Below, in pieces: positions 1 to 6,208 of a stretch of 15,172 bases of DNA. Location of the stretch: positions 1 through 15,172 of the forward strand of contig WGCT01000427.1 in the NCBI GenBank assembly GCA_015493625.1, given 5' to 3'. Within the stretch, counting starts at the first letter, position 1; each line of letters starts with the position of its first letter. The notes beneath the pieces were generated by a model. The model worked only from the letters and a program-made list of their open reading frames with translations. It was not told the DNA's origin and did not search any database. The translations under genes were made by a program, and so were the position numbers. The stretch comes from Draconibacterium sp. Lineage in GTDB: Bacteria; Bacteroidota; Bacteroidia; Bacteroidales; Prolixibacteraceae.

Positions 1-2
1 GC

Positions 3-1190
3 ACAATTGCCGTATTCGACGAGTCGTCGCTGTTTATGAAAGAGTTTACAAATACCCAATACACAAAATACACGTTTGTACCAAAACAGGAGTACAGCCA
101 ATTAAAAACCAATTTAAAGAAAACCAATTATTATGCACTACTGTACATCCCTGCAAATATTTATTCTACAAACTCGGCCGAGTTAATTTCCAAAAAACAG
201 CTTCCAATTGAAATAACCGAAAAAATTGAACGAAAACTAAGTCGTTTTATCGAAAACGAGAAACGTAAAAAGGTGGTGGAAAAATCGGGAATCCCCAATC
301 TAGAAGAGCAACTAAAAAACACAAAAACCCGAATTAAGTTAAACACATTAAAAGTTTCGGAAAGTGGTGAAACTACCAAAAGTTCGTCGATTGTGGCATT
401 TATTGCCAGTTATGCAATGGGATTTATTATTTACTTTTTTGTATTTATGTACGGTGCAATGGTCATGCGAAGTGTAATGGAAGAGAAAAAAAGCCGTATT
501 ATCGAAGTAATTGTTTCGTCGGTAAAACCGAGCCAGTTAATGGCCGGTAAAATTATTGGCACAGCACTCGTTGGACTTACGCAGGTTGCTATCTGGATAG
601 TCTTGGGCATTGCAACACTACTTGTTGTACAGGGTATATTCACCCCCGAAACGGCACAACAAATGGGACAAAGCATTATGGAAAGCCAGTCGCAATTGAA
701 CCCGGCAATTGCACAAGCCGGCAATCAAAGTAAAATAATGGAAATAATGGAGATGATAAGTAATCTTAACCTGCCGCTTATTCTATTCGCGTTTATCTTC
801 TATTTTCTAGGTGGATACCTGCTTTACAGCTCGCTTTTGGGAGCAGTTGGTGCCGCTGTAGACAACGACGAAGACGCACAACAAATGGTTCTCCCCATTA
901 CGTTTCCGCTTATTTTATCAATAATGATGCTCTTTCCCATTGCTAAAAATCCCGAAGGTCCGGTAGCTTTTTGGGCATCCATAATTCCGTTTACTTCACC
1001 CGTGGCAATGCTCACGCGTATCCCCTACGGAATACCAATCTGGGAGCTGCTTTTATCAATGTTCTTACTTGTTTTAGGCACAGTTGGAGCAATTCTTGCC
1101 GCTGCAAAAATATACCGTGTAGGTCTGTTAATGTACGGTAAAAAAGTTAACATAAAAGAGCTTATTAAGTGGTTGAGGTATAAGAACTAG
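3..1190 (+). CDS. ABC-2 type (NatB-like) export permease, 5' end outside window
   Basis: The reading frame is open to the left edge, with codons TIAVFDESSLF preceding the first Met at base 36. That Met is therefore internal and the gene starts upstream of the window. Counting from it, residues 1-115 form a polar, Lys/Glu-rich extracytoplasmic segment. Residues 116-144 are a long hydrophobic helix followed by the motif MRSVMEEKKSRIIEVIVSSVKPSQLMAGK, here split as MRSVMEEKKSRIIEVI (144-159) and KPSQLMAGK (164-172), typical of NatB-type ABC-2 permeases. Further membrane segments lie near 176-202, 246-275, 286-304, 310-328 and 338-358. NatB relatives work with a separate ATPase, usually encoded just upstream, to export ions or small molecules from the cytoplasm. 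The substrate cannot be told. The C-terminus KELIKWLRYKN is intact. The family call is secure and the specific role is unknown. Confidence 0.88.
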   Translation, partial: TIAVFDESSLFMKEFTNTQYTKYTFVPKQEYSQLKTNLKKTNYYALLYIPANIYSTNSAELISKKQLPIEITEKIERKLSRFIENEKRKKVVEKSGIPNLEEQLKNTKTRIKLNTLKVSESGETTKSSSIVAFIASYAMGFIIYFFVFMYGAMVMRSVMEEKKSRIIEVIVSSVKPSQLMAGKIIGTALVGLTQVAIWIVLGIATLLVVQGIFTPETAQQMGQSIMESQSQLNPAIAQAGNQSKIMEIMEMISNLNLPLILFAFIFYFLGGYLLYSSLLGAVGAAVDNDEDAQQMVLPITFPLILSIMMLFPIAKNPEGPVAFWASIIPFTSPVAMLTRIPYGIPIWELLLSMFLLVLGTVGAILAAAKIYRVGLLMYGKKVNIKELIKWLRYKN

Positions 1191-1200
1191 GTTCTTTTTT
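1182..1200 (+). terminator. Hairpin-T-tract overlapping permease stop codon
   Basis: AAGAAC (1182-1187) and GTTCTT (1191-1196) are perfectly complementary around a 3-nt loop that is exactly the TAG stop codon (1188-1190). T residues continue to 1200. The 6-bp stem has only two G/C pairs, so termination would be weak. The position at the very end of the gene makes a terminator the natural reading. Confidence 0.45.
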
Positions 1201-1205
1201 CTGTG

Positions 1206-1288
1206 TTTGATGTAAATCTTAGTGCTGCTCGCATGTCCACTGTTTTTACGCAATAAAATATTGCGGATACGTGGAAATAAACATCAAA
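1206..1288. repeat. Nested inverted repeats, possible structured RNA or element remnant
   Basis: Three concentric inverted repeats occur here. The outer is TTTGATGT (1206-1213) with ACATCAAA (1281-1288). The middle is ATGTCCAC (1233-1240) with GTGGAAAT (1271-1278), 7 of 8 paired. The inner is CGCAATA (1249-1255) with TATTGCG (1259-1265) around an AAA loop. The left side has a 20-nt unpaired bulge at 1214-1232. No reading frame of note crosses it. It lies just downstream of the permease terminator in a convergent gap. It could be a structured RNA, a 3' end, or a decayed mobile element. I do not recognise a known RNA family. Confidence 0.45.
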
Positions 1289-1342
1289 ATTAGGGGCTTA
1301 ATGGACAAAAAGGAGACTATTATGAAGCAATGATAAAAACCT

Positions 1343-1488
1343 TATTCTAGGGTCTGCTGAAACATAGAATGAATAAATGCAAGCATTTTTAATATAATAA
1401 GACAAAAAGCTTGCACTTTTAAAAGCTATAAACAGTGTATCTGGCTGCATATTAAGTGTTTAGTTATTTTCCGGCAGACTCTATTCTA
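1343..1488. mobile_element. MITE-like 132-bp element with 7-bp target duplication
   Basis: The putative element spans 1350-1481. Its left end reads GGGTCTGCTGAAACA; its right end, read on the minus strand, is GAGTCTGCCGGAAAA, identical at 11 of 15 positions. The 7-mer TATTCTA flanks it on both sides (1343-1349 and 1482-1488), as expected of a target-site duplication. Inside, TGCAAGC (1378-1384) pairs with GCTTGCA (1409-1415), and TTTTT (1386-1390) with AAAAA (1404-1408), with one bulged base. There is no transposase frame, so movement would depend on an enzyme encoded elsewhere. The parent insertion-sequence family is not assigned. Confidence 0.6.
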
Positions 1489-1721
1489 AACATGAAGATT
1501 GAGTATGGTTTCGAAAAGGAGCATAAACAATTCATCAAACATTATCAGGGGACTTTAAAGAAATAATACCAAATTAACCTTATTGTGCCGTATTGAATCT
1601 ATTCTTTTGCACAATCTTATTGTTAAAATATTTTACAAGCGAATAATGGAAACTCAAACGTCGTATTTTTCACAACTTTTTAAATTGATCCGAACGATTG
1701 TTAAAGAAGGTTATTGAATCT
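1489..1721. other. Gene-free spacer with small palindromes
   Basis: No convincing gene is seen. ATTGTGC (1582-1588) pairs with GCACAAT (1609-1615). A near-palindrome with core AAAATATTTT and flanks TTGT/ACAA lies at 1620-1638. The octamer CTTATTGT occurs at 1579-1586 and 1616-1623. Two tiny plus-strand frames (24 and 23 codons, from 1492 and 1646) have no recognisable product. The stretch is AT-rich and may be decayed sequence between convergent genes. Confidence 0.4.
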
Positions 1722-3923
1722 TTAATTTCCCAGTTCCAACTGGTTTTTAACCAAATTATAGTAAGCTCCTTTTTTTGCTGTTAACTCTTTATGGGTTCCA
1801 ACTTCCACAATTTCACCCTTTTCGAGTACCACAATCTGGTCGGCATTTTTTACGGTACTTAAACGGTGCGCCACGGTAATTACGGTCCGTCCGCGATAAA
1901 AATCGTTTAGGTTCTCGATAATTACCCGCTCGTTGTTGGCATCGAGTGCATTTGTTGCCTCATCGAAAAAGAGAAATTCGGGGTTTTTATACACTGCCCG
2001 CGCAATTAAAATACGTTGTTTTTGTCCCTGACTTAATCCAACTCCCTCCTGCCCTATTTTTGTATTGTAGCGCAACGGCAAATTTTCGATATAATCTTCG
2101 ATATTGGCAATTTGCACCGCTTTTAATAGTTTCTCTTTGTTGGGATAATCGTCGCCAACAGCAATATTGTTTGCAATGGTATCGGAAAAAATAAACCCGT
2201 CCTGCATTACTACACCGCATTTGTTGCGCCACATCTCCATACTAAACTGGCCGAGAGCAATGTTCCCAATTTCAATCCTCCCTTTTGTTGGCGGATAAAA
2301 ACCAAGAATCAGTTTTATAAGTGTTGTTTTACCGCTTCCGCTGGCGCCAACAATTGCCGTTATTTTATTTTGTGGAATTTTTAAATTGATACCGTTAAGT
2401 ACCCGGGGCGATTTTGGCCCTTCGTAATGAAACGTAAGATTATTGATTGAGATGGTTCTGTTTTGCGGCAATTCGTAATTTTTAAACCGGTCAACGCCCT
2501 CCTCTTCCTCCTCTTTATTATGAATTTCACCCAGCCGTTCGAGACTGATTTTTGCATCTTGCCCGGCACGAATAAAACCGATAAATTCGTTTAACGGACT
2601 ATTTAACTGGCCAATAATATATTGAATGGCCACCAACATTCCCAAAGTCATATTGCCCTCAACCACTGCTTTTGCTGCAATAAACGAGATTAAAATATTT
2701 TTTGTTTGATTGATAAAAACCGAGCCCGCCTGTTGGTTCTGGCTTAACATTAATCCTTTTACACTCACCTTAAAAAGTTTGGCCTGAATGCGTTCCCACT
2801 CCCACCGTTTCTGTTTTTCGCAGTTGTTTAGTTTTATCTCCTGCATTCCGGTAATTAGCTGGTAAACATTACTTTGGTTGGCTGCTGCCACACTAAAACG
2901 TTTGTAGTCGAGCTCTTTTCGCTTTTTCATAAAAAGTAAAATCCACAACACATAAAGTGCACTGCCGGCATAAAAAACCAGCAGAATCATCCAGTCGTAA
3001 TAAGCCATTACAAAACTGTATATAATAAAGGTAAAGATGCCGAACGACATACTCACCAGATTTTTTGTAAGGAAAGTTTGAATGCGGTCGTTATCGTCAA
3101 TTCGTTGGCGCAGGTCGCCAATTAGTTTTGTGTCGAAGAAACGGATGGGGAGTTTCATCAGTTTTATCAGAAAATCGGAGATTAGTGCGATACTGATTCG
3201 CGTGCTGGTGTGCAACATTATCCAGCTTCGTATAAATCCCACGGCAGTTTGACTGACTGTTAAAATTAATTGCGCCACCAAAACCAGTACAATAAAATTG
3301 AGGTTGTTGGTTGCAATTCCCACATCGACAATTGCCTGCGTTAAAAACGGAAAGATAAGACTTAAAACTGTTCCGGTAAGAAACCCAAGCATGAGTTGCA
3401 GAAACAGTTTCCGGTAGGGTTTAAAATAGGAAAACAGATAGTTAAATCCCGATTTGTTTACCTTCTCGCCCTCCTCTTTATAGAACTCGGCGGTGGGTTC
3501 CAAAAGCAGTGCTATTCCTGCCGGCTCTCCGTCTTGTTTTGTGGAGGCCCACGATTTTAAAAACTCATCTTTATTATAATCGACTAAACCGTGTGCCGGG
3601 TCCGATATAAAAAATGTTAGTCCTTTTCTGTTTTTTTTGATTTTATAGAGAACAACAAAATGGTCTTGATTCCAGTGGAGAATAATGGGCAGCGGCACTT
3701 CTAAAAGCGTTTCGAGATTTATTCGTGCTCCTTGTGAGCGAAATCCAATTTTTTCGGCGGCATCGCTAATAGTTAGCAACGACACGCCGTCGCGCGATTT
3801 CCAGGTAAGTTCGCGAAGGGTTTCTAAATTGTAGTGCCGCCCGAAATGTTTGGCAACAATTCGCAAGCAAGTTGGACCGCAGTCCATGGCATCGGGTTGT
3901 AGGTAATGCGGGAAATTGGCCAT
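1722..3923 (-). CDS. C39 peptidase-containing ABC exporter (double-glycine leader type)
   Basis: This is a single-chain exporter with three parts. Residues 1-135 are a C39 cysteine peptidase: Gln9 and Cys15 in the QPDAMDCGPTCL motif, His88 in HWNQDHFVVL and Asp108 in SDPAHG give the complete catalytic set. Residues 165-450 form the membrane domain. Residues 490-733 form the ATPase: Walker A GASGSGKTT (526-534), Q-loop Gln574, signature LSQGQ (630-634, a variant of LSGGQ), Walker B LFFDE (651-655) and H-loop His686. Relatives cut double-glycine leaders and export the mature peptide across the inner membrane. The length of 733 aa is normal. The start gives the usual short lead before the catalytic Cys. 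No HlyD-type adaptor or leader-peptide gene is seen nearby, so the cargo is unknown. Its start codon lies inside a 31-bp direct repeat shared with sequence on the far side of the toxin-antitoxin pair. Confidence 0.95.
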   Translation of the reverse strand: MANFPHYLQPDAMDCGPTCLRIVAKHFGRHYNLETLRELTWKSRDGVSLLTISDAAEKIGFRSQGARINLETLLEVPLPIILHWNQDHFVVLYKIKKNRKGLTFFISDPAHGLVDYNKDEFLKSWASTKQDGEPAGIALLLEPTAEFYKEEGEKVNKSGFNYLFSYFKPYRKLFLQLMLGFLTGTVLSLIFPFLTQAIVDVGIATNNLNFIVLVLVAQLILTVSQTAVGFIRSWIMLHTSTRISIALISDFLIKLMKLPIRFFDTKLIGDLRQRIDDNDRIQTFLTKNLVSMSFGIFTFIIYSFVMAYYDWMILLVFYAGSALYVLWILLFMKKRKELDYKRFSVAAANQSNVYQLITGMQEIKLNNCEKQKRWEWERIQAKLFKVSVKGLMLSQNQQAGSVFINQTKNILISFIAAKAVVEGNMTLGMLVAIQYIIGQLNSPLNEFIGFIRAGQDAKISLERLGEIHNKEEEEEGVDRFKNYELPQNRTISINNLTFHYEGPKSPRVLNGINLKIPQNKITAIVGASGSGKTTLIKLILGFYPPTKGRIEIGNIALGQFSMEMWRNKCGVVMQDGFIFSDTIANNIAVGDDYPNKEKLLKAVQIANIEDYIENLPLRYNTKIGQEGVGLSQGQKQRILIARAVYKNPEFLFFDEATNALDANNERVIIENLNDFYRGRTVITVAHRLSTVKNADQIVVLEKGEIVEVGTHKELTAKKGAYYNLVKNQLELGN
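1730..1748 (+). terminator. Plus-strand hairpin-T5 inside the 3' end of the convergent exporter gene
   Basis: CCAGTT (1730-1735) and AACTGG (1738-1743) are perfectly complementary, realistically a 5-bp stem with a TCCA loop, followed on the plus strand by TTTTT (1744-1748). The orientation fits stopping rightward read-through from the permease before it runs antisense through the exporter gene. It lies within the last codons of the minus-strand exporter gene, so protein coding may explain part of the pattern. Confidence 0.4.
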
Positions 3924-3934
3924 GTTTTCGTTTT
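3904..3934. repeat. 31-bp direct repeat, copy 1 (holds exporter start codon)
   Basis: Bases 3904-3934 are identical to 4574-4604 over 31 bp; the copies are 670 bp apart. This copy contains the exporter's ATG (complement of 3921-3923), codons 2-6 (ANFPH), part of codon 7, and 11 nt of leader. Identity ends at 3935 (G here, A at 4605) on one side and at 3903 (G here, T at 4573) on the other. Confidence 0.95.
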
Positions 3935-3943
3935 GATTTAAAG

Positions 3944-4237
3944 CTAAAAATCCAATCTTTCAATATCTTTGTAGTTATTCCAAAATCTTAAGAATTCAAT
4001 ATTCTCTTTGTCAATTATTCTGTAAAAAAGAGTAATCTGTTTTCGAATAACAAAACGCTTTACGCCCTTAATATCAGTATTTTGTAAATCAACATTTCCT
4101 TTACTTAAAATAAACTCAACCTCAAATACTTCATCAATGAATTCCTGTGCAACTTTTTCCGACCATTTCCTTAGTAAAAAATCTATATTTTCGAAATAGT
4201 CGGATTTTGCTTTTTTGTTCCAATGGATTGTTCTCAT
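3944..4237 (-). CDS. RelE/ParE-superfamily toxin
   Basis: This 97-aa protein matches the compact RelE/ParE fold in length and pattern. It has an N-terminal beta strand (RTIHWNKKAKSDY), a helical pair through about residue 45, then the strand-rich C-terminal half with KRFVIRKQITLFYRI (60-74) and EFLRFWNNYKDIERL (81-95). The last is close to the FWDNRQ-type ending common in Bacteroidota members. RelE relatives cleave mRNA on the ribosome and ParE relatives poison gyrase; the sequence alone does not settle which applies. Its ATG overlaps the TGA of the antitoxin gene by 4 nt (ATGA), so translation is probably coupled, antitoxin first. It ends only 20 bp before the exporter's start, so read-through from this operon into the exporter is likely. 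Confidence 0.85.
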   Translation of the reverse strand: MRTIHWNKKAKSDYFENIDFLLRKWSEKVAQEFIDEVFEVEFILSKGNVDLQNTDIKGVKRFVIRKQITLFYRIIDKENIEFLRFWNNYKDIERLDF

Positions 4238-4479
4238 TTAAATTTAAGATTGGGGTATCTTTTGCTTGCTTCGGCAACCACATCAGCATGATTTTGTAAA
4301 TTCTTTTTACCACTCTCGCTAATGGCTTCATTAATGGCATTTTTTTCCTGTTCCGACAACTTATATTTCGAAGTGGTATTTATTATCGCCAAAACCTTTT
4401 CATAAATTCTTTCAAGTTCGGCTTTGGGCAGTTTATCAATTCGACGGAATAAATCCAGTTTTATCTCAGCAGCATTCAT
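4234..4479 (-). CDS. Antitoxin, cognate partner of the RelE/ParE toxin
   Basis: This 81-aa hydrophilic, mostly helical protein sits immediately upstream of the toxin with a 4-nt overlap. Its N-terminus (NAAEIKLDLFRRIDKLPKAELERIYEKV) resembles the small antitoxins paired with this toxin group in Bacteroidota, which begin with an 'IKLDLIRKIDxL' helix, continue with a longer helix and end in a flexible toxin-binding tail. The tail here is roughly residues 50-81 (AISESGKKNLQNHADVVAEA). No ribbon-helix-helix or Xre-type DNA-binding domain is obvious, so I do not assign a DNA-binding family. Function is inferred mainly from position and general resemblance. It should bind and neutralise the toxin and, with it, may repress the operon promoter. 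Confidence 0.75.
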   Translation of the reverse strand: MNAAEIKLDLFRRIDKLPKAELERIYEKVLAIINTTSKYKLSEQEKNAINEAISESGKKNLQNHADVVAEASKRYPNLKFK

Positions 4480-4502
4480 ATCAACAAGTTATATATTCTT
4501 CT

Positions 4503-4530
4503 CAAAGTTAACGATATTTTTTTCATTCAA
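4503..4530 (-). promoter_or_regulatory. Probable promoter of the toxin-antitoxin operon
   Basis: Read on the minus strand, TTG (4530-4528) is followed after 17 nt by TAACTTTG (4510-4503), a full match to the Bacteroidota -7 element TAnnTTTG. The expected transcription start is near 4496, leaving a short leader of about 16 nt before the antitoxin ATG at 4479. The site lies inside the cassette, so the cassette carries its own promoter. Confidence 0.55.
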
Positions 4531-4540
4531 TAACCCAAAA

Positions 4541-4558
4541 AATTACAACAGAGTAATT
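4541..4558. promoter_or_regulatory. Palindrome upstream of antitoxin, possible operator
   Basis: AATTAC (4541-4546) and GTAATT (4553-4558) form a perfect 6+6 inverted repeat with a 6-nt spacer. It lies about 10 nt upstream of the -33 element of the toxin-antitoxin promoter. Toxin-antitoxin operons are commonly autoregulated through such sites. It is AT-rich, so chance occurrence is possible. Confidence 0.35.
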
Positions 4559-4573
4559 CTTTCGCTTGTAAAT

Positions 4574-4604
4574 TAATGCGGGAAATTGGCCATGTTTTCG
4601 TTTT
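4574..4604. repeat. 31-bp direct repeat, copy 2 (orphan exporter start, MANFPH-stop)
   Basis: This is identical to 3904-3934. Read on the minus strand, the ATG at 4593-4591 begins M-A-N-F-P-H and then meets TAA (4575-4573). It is a six-codon relic of the exporter gene's start, still next to what looks like the original promoter (4612-4642). Beyond the perfect repeat a weaker likeness continues for about 10 nt with a one-base gap (TTGTA occurs in both). The original duplication may therefore have been slightly longer. Confidence 0.85.
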
Positions 4605-4611
4605 AGTGGTG

Positions 4612-4642
4612 GAAAGATAAGTATTATTTGACAGTTGCCAAA
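4612..4642 (-). promoter_or_regulatory. Probable ancestral promoter of the exporter gene
   Basis: On the minus strand, TTTG (4642-4639), a 19-nt spacer and TATCTTTC (4619-4612) match the Bacteroidota -33/-7 pattern except for the last base. Transcription would start near 4605, just before the orphan ATG at 4593. In an uninterrupted ancestor this would directly drive the exporter; now it is separated from the working start codon by the 670-bp unit. Confidence 0.45.
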
Positions 4643-4644
4643 GT

Positions 4645-4681
4645 TCTTTAAGATTCGAATTGCCGGCCAAATTATTAAAGA
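4645..4681 (-). terminator. Inverted repeat downstream of the FN3 gene, weak terminator candidate
   Basis: TCTTTAA (4645-4651) pairs with TTAAAGA (4675-4681). Inside it AATTG/CAAATT arms flank a GC-rich core, GCCGGCC. It begins 10 nt past the stop codon of the FN3 gene. No T-tract follows on the minus strand, so intrinsic termination is uncertain. It also borders the putative exporter promoter. Confidence 0.3.
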
Positions 4682-4690
4682 GGTATTTTC

Positions 4691-6208
4691 TTACCAAATT
4701 ATTGAAACACCTTTGTTTACAACTATTTTATCGCCATTGTCGAGTGTTGCCGAAAGTTTGTACAAATAGGTGTTACCTGACTTTAATCCTTTATCTGTTA
4801 CAATTACGTCCGACGTGTTATTGACTGTTTTCAGCAGGGTTGTTTTTCCATCCTCGGTCTGCTTCTCTAATTCCAGTTTTTTTATGTGCCTGTTTAGCGG
4901 TCGTTTCCACGAAATAGCAAAACCGTTACTTTGCCTGCTCACATCAATAATTACATGTATTTTCAGAGGATAAAAATAGACGGTTACTCCCGATTTATTG
5001 GCCGAAACTTTATTGTTAAGACCTACACTTTCAATTTCGTAAAAATATTTTCCGGGGGCTCGTAAAACGGTATCGGTAAAACTGTTTTGCGAAACCATTT
5101 TTTCGTTAAGTTTTAACGTATTGCCGTCCGAGGGAGTTAAGTAAACGTTGTATCCAATGTCGGCACTTGCAGGGTTGGCCATCCAAAGCAGTTTAACATT
5201 TCCATTCGTATCAACAATATAATCGGGTGTTTCGGGAGCTAAAACCGGTTCGTGTTCAGTAATGTAAAAGCTTAAAGTGTCGGACGGGGTGCTCTCAACA
5301 AAACCGTCGCTAACGTTGCAAATATAGTATCTCAGCTGAACCGATTTTTTTACCACTTCCGAAGTATCGATAAAAACGGCATTTTTCAAAACATTATCTT
5401 TCATATCGGAGAGAAGGAGAAACGGGTTTTGGTTTATACTGCGATACACTCTGTACCCGATTATGTTTCCGCCGGTGTTTTCCCAGTCGATTAAAATTGA
5501 GTCGTTCGAGAATTTCCCATGAATGTTGTGCGGGCGGAATGGTTTTTCCGAAAAAGTTGCAAAAGCCGGAATGCGTACACTTTGTATTTTCCCTCCAAAA
5601 AAATCGTTAATAACAATAAAGTAAAACCAGGGTTCGTTGGCAACCGGCACAACGTCAATAAATTTTCCGGTATCAACCGGCAGGTCGGTAACTTTTATGT
5701 AGCTGCTGTCGTATTTGCTGCTTCTGAAAAGCTGCAAACTGCTAACTGTTTTTGCATAAGCGAGTTCCCATTTCAGTAGAATTGCTTTGCGGTCGGCAAG
5801 AGGTTCGGCATTAAAACTTTTCAGATGAGGTTTTGGCAGAATTCCGTAATTGTGTGCCATGGTAATTTCGGAATGAACCGATGCCCCGTTTATTTTTGCT
5901 GAAATTGAGTATTCGTAAAGTCCTTTCTCTTCAAGTGTTGTATCAATCACGGTAAATTCGGTTGTGTCTGAAGTCTCAAATTCGTGCGCAAAATGAATGG
6001 TGAAAATTTCGGAAAAATTGTTTTTCCCTGCTACCGACCGAAAAACGTTAAACTCAACCGTATCGATTTTTGCTGTGGTTGTCCAAACCATTTCGGGCAT
6101 GCTGCCGTCGCTTACCGAACTTTTAAGCCGAATGGTTTGACCAAACAATACTGTTGGAAGCGATAATATTAGTATTAAAAATAACTTTTTCATATGATTG
6201 TTAGTCAT
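4691..6208 (-). CDS. Secreted protein with five FN3-like modules
   Basis: This 505-aa protein opens with a signal peptide (MKKLFLILILSLPTVLFG, residues 6-23) and likely cleavage next to Gln24. The rest divides into about five modules of 90 aa with fibronectin-III-like patterns: roughly 26-116, 126-218, 224-316, 324-412 and 414-505. Typical strands are LLKWELAYAK (144-153), ILIDWENTGGNIIGYRVYRS (238-257), LLWMANPASADIGYNVYL (340-357) and FAISWKRPL (430-438). It has no catalytic motif, lipobox or type IX secretion tail. The first ATG overlaps the previous stop as TAATG, which favours the longer start; the internal ATG at 6193 (MKKLF) gives a more standard signal peptide and is equally possible. 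As last gene of the three-gene operon it probably binds or scaffolds the giant protein or a surface ligand, which is inference. Confidence 0.85.
   Translation of the reverse strand: MTNNHMKKLFLILILSLPTVLFGQTIRLKSSVSDGSMPEMVWTTTAKIDTVEFNVFRSVAGKNNFSEIFTIHFAHEFETSDTTEFTVIDTTLEEKGLYEYSISAKINGASVHSEITMAHNYGILPKPHLKSFNAEPLADRKAILLKWELAYAKTVSSLQLFRSSKYDSSYIKVTDLPVDTGKFIDVVPVANEPWFYFIVINDFFGGKIQSVRIPAFATFSEKPFRPHNIHGKFSNDSILIDWENTGGNIIGYRVYRSINQNPFLLLSDMKDNVLKNAVFIDTSEVVKKSVQLRYYICNVSDGFVESTPSDTLSFYITEHEPVLAPETPDYIVDTNGNVKLLWMANPASADIGYNVYLTPSDGNTLKLNEKMVSQNSFTDTVLRAPGKYFYEIESVGLNNKVSANKSGVTVYFYPLKIHVIIDVSRQSNGFAISWKRPLNRHIKKLELEKQTEDGKTTLLKTVNNTSDVIVTDKGLKSGNTYLYKLSATLDNGDKIVVNKGVSIIW

Larger units (their letters stand above)
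3935..4573. mobile_element. Toxin-antitoxin cassette inserted at the exporter's 5' end
   Basis: The 639 bp between the two 31-bp repeats hold only a toxin-antitoxin operon and its control region. No transposase or integrase is present. The inner ends are faintly inverted: ATTTAAAGCTAAA from 3936 resembles ATTTACAAGCGAAA read backwards from 4573, but these are AT-rich and the right one may partly be decayed exporter sequence. I infer an insertion that duplicated 31 bp of target, or recombination at a 31-bp site. The insertion reading rests on the repeat; the mechanism is not known. Confidence 0.6.

Noticed and set aside
1492..1717. Two tiny plus-strand frames (MKIEYGFEKEHKQFIK..., METQTSYFSQLFKLIRT...) as possible transposase remnants
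   Set aside because: They are only 24 and 23 codons, have no clear family likeness, and have no frameshifted continuation around them.
1946..2232. Plus- and minus-strand frames of about 80 codons inside the exporter gene
   Set aside because: They lie wholly within a gene with intact C39 and ATPase motifs in another frame; none has a signal peptide or a recognisable motif.
4667..4703. CCAAATTATT repeated at 4667-4676 and 4694-4703
   Set aside because: A 10-bp AT-rich direct repeat spanning the end of the FN3 gene is easily chance and has no supporting structure.
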